From contig JAEYWX010000017.1 of assembly GCA_023428755.1 (NCBI GenBank), forward strand, positions 326,968-390,967: DNA of 64,000 nt. The letters run 5' to 3'. The position numbers and the translations under genes are program-made. Position 1 is the first letter of the stretch. The number at the start of each line of letters is the position of its first letter. Shown piece after piece: positions 1 to 8,243 of the stretch. The notes beneath the pieces are model-generated. The model was not told the origin of the DNA. It was given only the letters and a program-made list of their open reading frames with translations, and ran no database searches. Source of the DNA: Bacteroidota bacterium (GTDB lineage: Bacteria > Bacteroidota > Bacteroidia > Chitinophagales > Chitinophagaceae).

Positions 1-481
1 CTGCTTTACCACAAACAACGATACCAAGCACACAAACGAGGAGGCCGGCCAAAATGGTTAAACCCCACGTTGAACCAATCATCATACTGAATGTATCTTT
101 TGCTGCAACGGGATTGAAATCGTAGTATACAGCAGGAATGATGGCCCCAAACACCATACACAATCCAAGGATAATACTGCTGCCGAGAGATACGCCGAGA
201 TAGCGAACGCCGAGTCCGTAGGTTAACCCACCAATGCCCCACAAAATGCCGAACATGTAAGTTGCAGCCAATACAGGACCTGCTTCACCTTTAATGATTT
301 CAACAAAACCGGGAATGGTAAGATACGCTGCTAACGGGGGAACAATAAGCCAGGAGAACAATCCACCAATAATCCAATAGCTCTCCCAATGCCATCCTTT
401 TACTTTTTTGTAAGGGATATAGAAGCTGCCCGAGGCAAAACCACCAATGAAGTGAAAGATCACACCTAATAAAACCTGCAT
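1..481 (-). CDS. rhaT: L-rhamnose/H+ symporter RhaT, N-terminal part (runs off the window)
   Basis: Inner-membrane sugar/proton symporter of the RhaT family, which imports L-rhamnose. Reading the minus strand from the ATG at 481 gives 160 open codons with no stop before the window edge, so about half of a roughly 340-residue protein is visible. The start (MQVLLGVIFHFIGGFASG), the YIPYKKVKGW segment, the GILWGIGGLTYGLGVRYLG segment and at least four hydrophobic segments match the layout of E. coli RhaT, which has FYAPFKKVKKW and [20 protein letters not shown] in the same order. It is divergent from a GntR-type regulator across about 190 bases, the usual arrangement for a locally regulated sugar importer. 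Rhamnose catabolic genes probably lie beyond the left edge (inference). Family assignment is strong; substrate is by homology from memory. Confidence 0.85.
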   Translation of the reverse strand, partial: MQVLLGVIFHFIGGFASGSFYIPYKKVKGWHWESYWIIGGLFSWLIVPPLAAYLTIPGFVEIIKGEAGPVLAATYMFGILWGIGGLTYGLGVRYLGVSLGSSIILGLCMVFGAIIPAVYYDFNPVAAKDTFSMMIGSTWGLTILAGLLVCVLGIVVCGKA

Positions 482-669
482 TCGTTATATTTTTTTATAA
501 AGCAAGGATGACAGGCATAAAATTACCCCCTCTCCAACCGTTTACTGTCATGTACTATCTGGTTAATATTCATTCCATTTATGAACTCATCTGTTGTTTT
601 TGAGAAATTACTTATCTTTTGCCCCCATAGAAGCCCGTGGCAGCCATAACTAGAAAACGAATTGCAAGC

Positions 670-1701
670 ATGTCAAGCGAGAACATATACCGACACATAC
701 TGATCGATGAACAATCCATCACCCCGAAATACATACAGCTCATTAACTCCATTTTAAAAGGTGTGGAGCAGGGAAATATCGGAAAAGATTACCAGCTTCC
801 TTCCATTAATGATCTCAGTTACGAACTGGATATCTCCCGTGATACAGCTGAAAAAGCATACCGTCAACTGAAGCAGCTGGGCGTAGTGGGTTCCGTACCC
901 GGTAAAGGATATTTTATTTCGAAAACAGATGTAAAGCAAAGCATCCGTGTGTTTTTGATTTTCAACAAACTGAGTACACACAAAAAACTTATCTACGATT
1001 CATTTGTCAATACATTGGGCGACCAGGCTGCTATCGATTTTTATATTTACAATAATGATTTCAGCTTATTTAAAAAACTGCTTCAAAACCGGCGGGAAGG
1101 TTACACGCACTATGTAGTGATTCCTCATTTCCTGGAGGGTGGCGATAATGCGTATGAAGTAATCAACGAGATCAACGAAGGCGAATTGATATTGCTGGAC
1201 AAACTGATACCCGGCATTAAAGGTGAATACGGTGCTGTGTATGAAAATTTTGAGAAAGATATTTTTGATGCGTTGAAAAAGGCATTGCCTAACCTGAGCA
1301 ACTACCATACACTCAAACTTGTATTCCCATCGTACACTTACTTCCCTAACGAAATACTAAAAGGTTTCGAAAGCTTTTGCATGGAATATGCATTTCAATA
1401 CAAAGTGGTACATAAGATAAAAGACGAACTCATTACAAAAGGTGATGTGTACATTAACCTGATGGAAGATGATCTGTTGATTTTGCTGGATAAAATTCAG
1501 GAAACACAACTGGAAGTGGGAAAAGATATTGGTATTATTTCTTACAATGAAACTCCATGGAAGCGATTTATACTCGATGGCATTACCACCATTTCCACCG
1601 ACTTTAAACAAATGGGCGAAATGGTGGCGAATATGATTTTGAAAAACGAACGGAACCATCTGGAAGTGCCTTTTGCATTGACATTGCGGAAGTCGTTGTA
1701 A
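670..1701 (+). CDS. GntR-family transcriptional regulator with sugar-binding-like C-terminal domain
   Basis: Probable ligand-responsive repressor or activator. Residues about 10-75 form a GntR winged-helix domain (YIQLINSILKGVEQG, LPSINDLSYELDISRDTAEK, GVVGSVPGKGYFI). The remaining 265 residues look like the periplasmic-binding-protein fold of LacI-type effector domains, ending DGITTISTDFKQMGEMVANM. A GTG at 637 would add 11 residues, but a TATCTTTTG promoter-like box at 613-621 would leave almost no leader for it. The ATG at 670 places the GntR domain at the usual distance from the N terminus, so I chose it. The gene is divergent from rhaT, so rhamnose or a catabolite is the likely effector (inference). 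A hairpin at 1722-1750 closes the gene. Confidence 0.85.
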   Translation: MSSENIYRHILIDEQSITPKYIQLINSILKGVEQGNIGKDYQLPSINDLSYELDISRDTAEKAYRQLKQLGVVGSVPGKGYFISKTDVKQSIRVFLIFNKLSTHKKLIYDSFVNTLGDQAAIDFYIYNNDFSLFKKLLQNRREGYTHYVVIPHFLEGGDNAYEVINEINEGELILLDKLIPGIKGEYGAVYENFEKDIFDALKKALPNLSNYHTLKLVFPSYTYFPNEILKGFESFCMEYAFQYKVVHKIKDELITKGDVYINLMEDDLLILLDKIQETQLEVGKDIGIISYNETPWKRFILDGITTISTDFKQMGEMVANMILKNERNHLEVPFALTLRKSL

Positions 1702-1721
1702 TGAGCATTGGTATATAAAGC

Positions 1722-1750
1722 AAAGGCAACCCACGAATGGATCGCCTTTT
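1722..1750 (+). terminator. Rho-independent-like terminator after the GntR gene
   Basis: AAAGGC at 1722-1727 pairs with GCCTTT at 1744-1749 around a loop that holds a further short CC/GG pairing, and is followed by a T-rich stretch. It lies 20 bases past the regulator stop and separates it from the convergent GDPD gene. Confidence 0.55.
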
Positions 1751-1798
1751 GTAATTAACCCTCGATTATGACCCGTGATTAAAAACTGTATTTAAAAA

Positions 1799-2605
1799 TC
1801 AGTTTACAGATTTTCTTTCTTTACTTCTTTCAAACAGCAACTCCGGCTCATTGGTAGTAATAAATTCAAATCCATTTTTAAGCAACCAATCCATCGTAGC
1901 CGCATCATTCACAGTCCATGCGTTTAGTACAATACCGAGTTGTTTGGCTTCCTTGATCCATTCCGGGTGTTTTTGAAAAACTGAAAAATGATAATCCGCA
2001 CCATCAATTTTATCGGCCTTTAACTGAGCAGGTGATTTATTGCCTTCAAGGTATTGTAAGGAAGCATTGGCATCCAGCTCCCGGATCTTCAAAAGAATAT
2101 CGTAGTCAAAACTAATATACACGATCATGGCTTCGGCTTTCAATCGCTTTACGATCTGCACGGCTTTTTCTGCACTCTGCTTTGCACGTTCTTTGCTGAT
2201 GCCGGATGGTTTTAGTTCTAATACCAACCGTGTGGTTGTATTATTTTGCAAACCGGCTTCCAGGTATTGCTGCAGCGTTGGCAATGGTTCTCCGTTTGAC
2301 AATGTAAACTGCTGCAACTGTGCATAGGTTGATTTCTCCACTTCCAGTTTATTAAAATGCGGATCATGATTAATGATAAGCGAATCATCGGCCGTCATCC
2401 GTACATCAAATTCCGAACCGGTACAGTTTAAACGGATCGCCTCTTTTAATCCTGCAATGGAATTTTCGGGAAGTTTATTTTTTTTGAATGCGCCACGGTG
2501 TGCAACCACAACATTATCGGCAAATTTTGGTTTGATCATAACACTACGGTTAACGGAACACGATAAAAAAAGAATCAAGAGCAAACTGTTGCAAACTATT
2601 TTCAC
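1799..2605 (-). CDS. Glycerophosphodiester phosphodiesterase family lipoprotein
   Basis: GDPD-family enzyme; characterised members hydrolyse glycerophosphodiesters to sn-glycerol-3-phosphate and an alcohol with a divalent metal. The signal peptide ends in a lipobox (ILFLSC, Cys16), so the protein is probably anchored on the outer or inner membrane. Family signatures are present: AHRG at 35-38, PENS at 46-49, SEFDVRMT at 64-71 with metal ligands E65 and D67, and NHDP at 79-82. Length, 268 aa, is normal. It is the last gene of the minus-strand utilisation locus, 8 bases after the esterase gene. Its presence beside a GH144-type glucanase suggests removal of phosphoglycerol groups from a glucan (inference). 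Ordinary phospholipid head-group scavenging is the alternative. Confidence 0.88.
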   Translation of the reverse strand: MKIVCNSLLLILFLSCSVNRSVMIKPKFADNVVVAHRGAFKKNKLPENSIAGLKEAIRLNCTGSEFDVRMTADDSLIINHDPHFNKLEVEKSTYAQLQQFTLSNGEPLPTLQQYLEAGLQNNTTTRLVLELKPSGISKERAKQSAEKAVQIVKRLKAEAMIVYISFDYDILLKIRELDANASLQYLEGNKSPAQLKADKIDGADYHFSVFQKHPEWIKEAKQLGIVLNAWTVNDAATMDWLLKNGFEFITTNEPELLFERSKERKSVN

Positions 2606-2613
2606 GTTCAGGT

Positions 2614-3408
2614 TTATTTATGTTGAAGAAAAAGCCATTGTAATAATCCGGGTTCAGCAAATGCCGGATCCCAACTGTTATGATTGGTATTTGGATAGAG
2701 TGTGAATTTCACATTGGCCTTTACTTTTTGTAAAGCCGTTACCATTTGCTCAGAATATTCCGGCAACACCACATCATCTTTGGCCCCATGGAAAATCCAC
2801 CAGTTGGTTTTCTTTAACTGCTTTGCTGTACCCGGATGTGCACCGCCACAAATGGCAACGGCTGCCGCAAACGTTCCGGGCTTCCGGCGCACCAGTTCAA
2901 ACACCCCCATCCCGCCCATCGATAGTCCCATTGCATACACTTGTTTTGTTTGCACAGGGTAACGACGGATGATGTTATCAACCAATCCCATTACCAGTTT
3001 CATTTGCGAAGTTGCATCTCCATCAGGAACAAAATAAAAACTACGCTTACTGTTTTTAGTACCGGTTGCCACAGCCTGCACATTGCTCCAGTAATTCGTT
3101 GCCGAACATTGCGGAAACACCACAATGGCCGGGAATTGTTTTCGGTTACTGTCAGCTAAAAAAAGCCTGGCACCATGTGTGAGTTGCGTTTCATTATCGT
3201 TGCCGCTTTCACCACGTCCATGCAGAAAAACAATGAGCGGATATGTTTTGGCAGGATCATAGTTTGCAGGAAGTAAAATCCGGTACGGCAAGGTATCGCC
3301 ATACTGAATGAACCAATGTTTTTCAAACAAACTTTTGTCCTGTGCAGCAACAATCGCTGATTTAACAGACATCAGTAAAAACAGGATATAAAATCGCTTC
3401 ATCTTCAT
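2614..3408 (-). CDS. Secreted alpha/beta-hydrolase esterase (COG4099-like predicted peptidase/esterase)
   Basis: Serine hydrolase with a Sec signal peptide (about residues 1-22, ending VAAQ). The fold markers are in order: an oxyanion-hole-type HGRGESG at 63-69, the nucleophile elbow GLSMGG at 161-166 (Ser163), an acid in HGAKDDVV (Asp211 or Asp212), and a histidine in NTNHNSWD (His243). The family is usually annotated as predicted peptidase or phospholipase/carboxylesterase; many relatives in glycan loci are carbohydrate esterases. The start codon directly follows the sulfatase stop, so the two are almost certainly co-transcribed. In this locus it could remove acyl groups such as succinyl or acetyl from a polysaccharide (inference). 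No substrate can be read from the sequence. Confidence 0.82.
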   Translation of the reverse strand: MKMKRFYILFLLMSVKSAIVAAQDKSLFEKHWFIQYGDTLPYRILLPANYDPAKTYPLIVFLHGRGESGNDNETQLTHGARLFLADSNRKQFPAIVVFPQCSATNYWSNVQAVATGTKNSKRSFYFVPDGDATSQMKLVMGLVDNIIRRYPVQTKQVYAMGLSMGGMGVFELVRRKPGTFAAAVAICGGAHPGTAKQLKKTNWWIFHGAKDDVVLPEYSEQMVTALQKVKANVKFTLYPNTNHNSWDPAFAEPGLLQWLFLQHK

Positions 3409-3409
3409 T

Positions 3410-4894
3410 TCAATACGTGCCTTTGTATAAATTATCGCCCCGGTGATTGATCGTTTTCTTTAACGGTATCTGCAATCCGTTTGTTTCTTTCAACCAATTA
3501 AACAATTCATCTTTCAGTTGCAAACCAATTTTTCTGTAAGCTGTGTCCCGTATCAGATTATTCATTTCATACGGATCGTTTTGTAAATCAAACAGCTCGT
3601 TTATATCCCACACACCGTTGTAATAAATGTACTTATAGCGATCGTCTCTAACAGCAAACATGGTGGGCGTTTGCGGAAACGCAGCTTCCCAATAATATTC
3701 GTAAAATACTTTATTGCGTTGCCATCCGTTTGTTTTCCCTATTAACAGATCATTAAATGAATACCCCTGCATTTGTTGCGGCTTTTTAATACCGGCCAGT
3801 TCAAGAAACGTAGGTGCAAGATCAACGTTCATCACCACCTGTTCTACTACTGAGTTGGGTTTTACCATCCCGGGCGCCCACAGCAACAAGGGAACACGCA
3901 TCGATTCTTCATAGGCATGGCGCTTATCAATCAATCCATGTTCGCCAAACGAAAAACCGTTATCACCCATGTAAACCACCATTGTATTTTTCTCCAGTCT
4001 GTTTTCAGTAACCCAATTGAGTACACGTTGTACACTTTCATCCACCGCCATTAATGTTTCGAGGTAGAGATGATAAAATTCATCGAACGGAATTTGACCG
4101 TGATACATATAATCCACACCGTGCCAGCTGTAACGCTGATTACGAACCCACTGCGGAATATCTGTATAATTCACTTTTGTTTGCGGCGATGTTACTGTAC
4201 CAAATGTTTTACTTTGACTGGTTGCTGTTAAATACATCGAAGGTGGACAAACAATGGGCAGGTTTTTATACTTACCTGCGTGACGTTTCGCTGGTTGAAA
4301 CTCTGCATGTACACCTTTGTGTGAGAGATACACAAAAAATGGCTTTTGTTTGTTGCGCTTGTTTAACCATTCAACAGTGTAATCAGTTAAGAGATCCGTT
4401 GTATAACTTCCTTCCGGTTGTTTGATGCGTTGACCATTGATGTTGAATGTTGGATTGTTGTACACACCCTGTCCCTGGAAGCTGAGCCAATAATCGAAGC
4501 CCGGCTGTGGTGCATCTCCGGTATTACCCATATGCCATTTACCAAGAAATGCCGTTTGATAACCTTTCTGCTGCATGTATTGCGGAAAGAACGTTAAGTT
4601 GATCGGCAATGGCGCATCATTATCCACTACCGTATGTGTATGAGCATATTGTCCTGTAAGAATAGATGCACGGCTGGGCGAACACAAGGCCGTTGAAACA
4701 AATGCATTTTTAAGATGAGCGCCTTCCTTTGCCATACGATCCATACCGGGTGTTTGTAAACCCTGTATCTTATTCATAAAACCCATCGCATCATACCGGT
4801 GATCATCTGCAAGAATAAAAATGATATTCATCGGTTTTTGCTGTGCGTTTACTGCAAACGAAAAACACAATAGAAAGAATGGTAGCAAGCGCAT
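3410..4894 (-). CDS. FGly-type S1 family sulfatase (arylsulfatase superfamily), secreted
   Basis: Alkaline-phosphatase-superfamily hydrolase. From the chosen start (MRLLPFFLLCFSFAVNA, a clear Sec signal; 9 more residues are possible upstream at 4921) the N-terminal metal-binding IIFILADDHR is followed by the formylglycine signature CSPSR at residues 71-75. The Cys would be matured to formylglycine by an FGE encoded elsewhere. Further signatures are GKWHMG, VYMGDNGFSFGEHG and PLLLWAPG. The 494-residue length is typical of S1 sulfatases. Some FGly enzymes of this fold (phosphonate monoester hydrolases) cleave phosphodiesters, so sulfate-ester specificity is not certain. It sits between the metallophosphoesterase and esterase genes with no more than about 30 bases on either side, and is part of the glycan locus. 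Confidence 0.87.
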   Translation of the reverse strand: MRLLPFFLLCFSFAVNAQQKPMNIIFILADDHRYDAMGFMNKIQGLQTPGMDRMAKEGAHLKNAFVSTALCSPSRASILTGQYAHTHTVVDNDAPLPINLTFFPQYMQQKGYQTAFLGKWHMGNTGDAPQPGFDYWLSFQGQGVYNNPTFNINGQRIKQPEGSYTTDLLTDYTVEWLNKRNKQKPFFVYLSHKGVHAEFQPAKRHAGKYKNLPIVCPPSMYLTATSQSKTFGTVTSPQTKVNYTDIPQWVRNQRYSWHGVDYMYHGQIPFDEFYHLYLETLMAVDESVQRVLNWVTENRLEKNTMVVYMGDNGFSFGEHGLIDKRHAYEESMRVPLLLWAPGMVKPNSVVEQVVMNVDLAPTFLELAGIKKPQQMQGYSFNDLLIGKTNGWQRNKVFYEYYWEAAFPQTPTMFAVRDDRYKYIYYNGVWDINELFDLQNDPYEMNNLIRDTAYRKIGLQLKDELFNWLKETNGLQIPLKKTINHRGDNLYKGTY

Positions 4895-4921
4895 AATCAG
4901 TTTTAATAAATGTGTAAACAA

Positions 4922-5911
4922 TTACTTTTTAGCAGCAGCAAAAGAAACATGGCGTATAATAAAGTTATGCTGCGGATCATCCATATATTGATTGATATAA
5001 GGCGAATACGTTTGCACACGAATGGTTTTCTTTTTAAAATCAAGATCAACAATGCGTAACCATCCGTTGCCTCCTTTCACTGATCCTTTTACTCCTTCCT
5101 GGTAATTCGCCAGCATCTGGTACACGGGATAACCTGTATTGTTAAAACTGATAAGCGTTCCAACACCGGTGTTGAGTACATGGCCAGAAAATACAAATCG
5201 TGTATTGGGATGAAGTTTCGCCAATTTATTCCATATCTGTTCCCCATCATTTACCGTTGAATCGCCTTTATCTTTTCCAACACCATACGCCTGCGGACGC
5301 CAGCTATCACCCGGGCCCTGTCTTGTACTGTCGCTGTACATATAACTATGCGTGTTGACAATTACCAAATGATCCGGATATTTTGCAATGACATCATTCG
5401 CCCAGTTTAAGATACTGTTGCGTGGACCAAATTCCAATGTAAGGATCAGCCATTTCAATTTACCTGTTGTAAGCGTATAAGCAGCATTGTCCATCTTTTG
5501 CTCCTCTGCTACCTGATTAAATGCCGGCAAGGCCGACATGGTTGCAAAAGGAAAATAGGAATTGTATAAAGTTGAATTCCGTACATCGGCAAACTTCCCA
5601 TCGGTACTGCCCATATCATGATTTCCTGCTGCAAGTACATACGGAACGTTATTATTTAATTTCGTAAAAGCAGATTGAATGATCTTCCATTCCTTGTGAT
5701 TATTGTTTTGTGTAAGATCGCCTTGCTGTAATACCAGGTCAATATCTTTTGCATTCCGAACAATCCAGTTGATCTGCGAATCCAATACCTCCGGATATTT
5801 TTCTGCGTAGGTCTGCGTATCGGGTAACAGAACAAAACGGGCCTTATGCATATTTGCTGAACAGGAAACCAGCAACAGGCTGCTAACAATTAAAACGATA
5901 AACAAACGCAT
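4922..5911 (-). CDS. Calcineurin-like metallophosphoesterase lipoprotein
   Basis: Dinuclear-metal phosphoesterase. Lipobox LLVSC (Cys17) marks a lipoprotein. Metal-site motifs are in order: PDTQ (Asp31; Gln33 replaces the usual His), QQGD at 62-65, GNHD at 96-99, NTHSY (His188) and FSGH at 241-244. The D-x-Q variant of the first motif is common in bacterial members of the family. At 329 residues it is of normal length. The stop codon abuts the sulfatase region and the start follows the GH144 gene by 3 bases, so it is tightly co-transcribed. A phosphomonoester or phosphodiester on the imported glycan, or a product of the GDPD enzyme, is the likely substrate (inference). Confidence 0.85.
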   Translation of the reverse strand: MRLFIVLIVSSLLLVSCSANMHKARFVLLPDTQTYAEKYPEVLDSQINWIVRNAKDIDLVLQQGDLTQNNNHKEWKIIQSAFTKLNNNVPYVLAAGNHDMGSTDGKFADVRNSTLYNSYFPFATMSALPAFNQVAEEQKMDNAAYTLTTGKLKWLILTLEFGPRNSILNWANDVIAKYPDHLVIVNTHSYMYSDSTRQGPGDSWRPQAYGVGKDKGDSTVNDGEQIWNKLAKLHPNTRFVFSGHVLNTGVGTLISFNNTGYPVYQMLANYQEGVKGSVKGGNGWLRIVDLDFKKKTIRVQTYSPYINQYMDDPQHNFIIRHVSFAAAKK

Positions 5912-5914
5912 ACT

Positions 5915-7270
5915 TTACTTTTTTAGATGCGGACTTTCAAAACCTAATTTGGTTAAACCAACTTTTATTTCAGGGCAGCTCATGAATAAATTCCACAACA
6001 ATCCGGTACGATAATTTTCCATCATTACAACAATCGGTCCCTGGTCGATAGCAAGATAACGTGGCGTGTACCAGTTTTCTGTTTCGCTGAACGCATCATA
6101 AAAACCATATACGCCAAACAGTTTTTCTTTTTTGTTTGTGTACCAGTTTTTCAAAGCTGCCATTGACTCGTTTGGTGTATAGGGAAAAGAAGACAGTGCG
6201 GCCGTAGGTGAAATAACACCAAGATCACGTTTTTCGTTAGGTGCATGACCTGCATATCCACGGAGTGAATAACTGGACGTTAAACCCCAGCTATCAGGGC
6301 CGTATCCTTTGTATCCTTTTGGATTATTTACACACCAGTTGTAATGAATTTTTGTATGACCTACATTATGCTCCCAATAATCAGCATATTTATCTTTCAA
6401 TCCACGAGGATCGAGACCGAGGTAAGAATAGTGCGCCCAAAAAAGCGGACCACTGTTACCGGCTTCACCCTGGTGGTTCATCTGCAGTTTAATATCGCCA
6501 TAAAAGGCAGGGAACTGATTGATCTTTCCATTCTCAGCCCAGCCTTCGTGATATACTTCTGCAGGAACGCCATGCGTAGGTGATGATGCCGCCAATACAT
6601 ACATGATCAAACACTCATTGTAGCCATGCACTGCAAAATTCATACGCCAAGCATGATTGGGACTCCAATGCCAGTACAATACATTTTTTCCATTTCGATA
6701 CCAATCGAACTCCACTTCTTTCCAAAGTTTGTCCACCCTTGCCGCCAATGCTTTTTCCACAGCAGAACCATTTTGAAAATACTGACGTACACAAAGCAGC
6801 CCCTGCACCATAAACGAAGTTTCCACCAAATCACCGCCATCATCATACCGGCTAAATGGTTTTACCTTTCCTGTTTCACCATCCCACCAATGTGGCCACA
6901 CACCATGAAAACGGTCGGCTGTTTCAAGAAATGTTACAATACGTTCCAATCGTTGCAGTCCTTCTTCTCTCGAAATAAAACCACGTTCAATACCCACGAG
7001 AATCGCCATTACACCAAATCCGCCACCACCGCTTGTTACTACATTCTTATCATTCTGCGGATATACATTATCGGTATGAAAACGTTCACGTGCCAACCCG
7101 CTGTTGGGTTCTGCGCCATCCCAGAAATACTGAAAGGTTGCACGCTGCACATCTGTAAACATGGCTTCTTCATCTTGTGATGAAAATTCAATCTGGGGTG
7201 ATGTTGCTTTTTTTGAATGGGAACATGAAAACAATACACTAGTAAGTGCAAACAGATATATGACTCGCAT
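5915..7270 (-). CDS. GH144-type beta-1,2-glucanase (glycoamylase-like, COG5368) lipoprotein
   Basis: Glycoside hydrolase of the (alpha/alpha)6 glycoamylase-like fold. The start at 7270 gives MRVIYLFALTSVLFSC, a lipoprotein signal; the 11-residue longer form lacks a sensible signal start. Counting from that longer form, acidic residues lie at D154, D158, E161 (in RYDDGGDLVETS) and E230 (in HGYNECLIMY). These spacings (4, 3 and 69) equal those I recall for D135, D139, E142 and E211 of the Chitinophaga endo-beta-1,2-glucanase that founded GH144. Other family blocks seen are TFQYFWDGAEPNSGLARER, GVWPHWW and YYTPNESMA-like SFPYTPNESM. Members are endo- or exo-acting on beta-1,2-glucan; the mode cannot be decided here. 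It is the only glycosidase in the locus, which makes it the best clue to the substrate. Classification by recognition, not by search. Confidence 0.8.
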   Translation of the reverse strand: MRVIYLFALTSVLFSCSHSKKATSPQIEFSSQDEEAMFTDVQRATFQYFWDGAEPNSGLARERFHTDNVYPQNDKNVVTSGGGGFGVMAILVGIERGFISREEGLQRLERIVTFLETADRFHGVWPHWWDGETGKVKPFSRYDDGGDLVETSFMVQGLLCVRQYFQNGSAVEKALAARVDKLWKEVEFDWYRNGKNVLYWHWSPNHAWRMNFAVHGYNECLIMYVLAASSPTHGVPAEVYHEGWAENGKINQFPAFYGDIKLQMNHQGEAGNSGPLFWAHYSYLGLDPRGLKDKYADYWEHNVGHTKIHYNWCVNNPKGYKGYGPDSWGLTSSYSLRGYAGHAPNEKRDLGVISPTAALSSFPYTPNESMAALKNWYTNKKEKLFGVYGFYDAFSETENWYTPRYLAIDQGPIVVMMENYRTGLLWNLFMSCPEIKVGLTKLGFESPHLKK

Positions 7271-7338
7271 GGTAAAAGGGTTAAAAAGAAAACGAGTGCA
7301 CAACTGATCAGATCATTTGTGCACTCGTAATAAATTAT

Positions 7339-8217
7339 TTATTTATTTGCTCTGCCAAGATTGTATAGTGCCCTGACAAATGCATCTGGTAAAGCCCTGT
7401 TGTAAAAGCGAACTTCATCAATTTGCCCGGTCATAGGTGCAAAATTTACATCTGAGCTAACCGGCATGCCTGCTGCATTGTAGTTCGCACCAAAGAACAC
7501 AGCACTAGGTTCGTATGAGCGGAATGAGTTGTTTCCTGTACCACGATTGGGGAAGTTACCCACTTTCACTCCATTCATCCAGATGTTGAATACACCGGTG
7601 GTAAACTCATACGTAAGCAATAAATGCACCCATTGATTAAGATTTGTTTTATCAAGTACATTATTGAGATTATCCTGTGTTCCTCCACCAACAGTACTAA
7701 ACGTTGGCTGTATGCGAAGCACTGAATCATTCGCTGCATTATAGCCATTTGTATTTAAAGCAAAGTTGATATTGCCGTTAAATACTCCAGGTCTTGCCAT
7801 TTGAAAAAGCATCGTACGTTTCGAACCGTTGTTGCGGATCTTAACCCATGTACTAAGACTCCAGCTTTTTAACGAATCGGTTTTGAATTTCTGGAACTGT
7901 GTTGCGTAGTAAACATAACCGGCGGCAAGACTGAGCGACTTCCCTCTAATTGCATCTGTAACATAGCTGTCGTTCGATGAAGAAGTAGGTGCTGTAGCAC
8001 TTTTCAATTCATTCTTGGTATCATCAAAACTCCAGTAAGCGATCAGGCTTTCAGGTAACACCTCATCAGAACTTCTGAAACCATCGATGGTTCCTTCGTA
8101 CTGCGAAGCATCAACAGATGGCAAATTGTTTGGGTTCCCATCGGGCTTACAGGCAAGAGCCATTACGGAGAGAAACAGGCAGCCGGTAATTTTATTTTTT
8201 ATATGATAGATTTTCAT
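7339..8217 (-). CDS. LamG/concanavalin A-like domain lipoprotein, probable surface glycan-binding protein
   Basis: Lipoprotein of 292 residues with lipobox VMALAC (Cys23) and a Gly/Asn-rich linker. Residues about 55-285 form one LamG-type jelly-roll domain: LIAYWSFDD, the WSLSTWVKIRNNG strand, NQWVHLLLTYEF, FNIWMNGVKVG and the C-terminal GQIDEVRFYNRAL, the classical LamG ending. It lies directly behind susD in the locus (26 bases), the slot usually taken by surface glycan-binding proteins. I infer that it helps SusC/SusD capture the glycan. No catalytic residues are recognisable, although laminarinase-like enzymes share this fold. It is separated by about 70 bases from the GH144 gene. Confidence 0.82.
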   Translation of the reverse strand: MKIYHIKNKITGCLFLSVMALACKPDGNPNNLPSVDASQYEGTIDGFRSSDEVLPESLIAYWSFDDTKNELKSATAPTSSSNDSYVTDAIRGKSLSLAAGYVYYATQFQKFKTDSLKSWSLSTWVKIRNNGSKRTMLFQMARPGVFNGNINFALNTNGYNAANDSVLRIQPTFSTVGGGTQDNLNNVLDKTNLNQWVHLLLTYEFTTGVFNIWMNGVKVGNFPNRGTGNNSFRSYEPSAVFFGANYNAAGMPVSSDVNFAPMTGQIDEVRFYNRALPDAFVRALYNLGRANK

Positions 8218-8243
8218 TGCTTAATAATTTAATCGTAATAAAA

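Noticed and set aside
637..669. N-terminal extension of the GntR regulator from GTG at 637
   Set aside because: The promoter-like box at 613-621 leaves no leader, and the GntR domain fits the ATG at 670.
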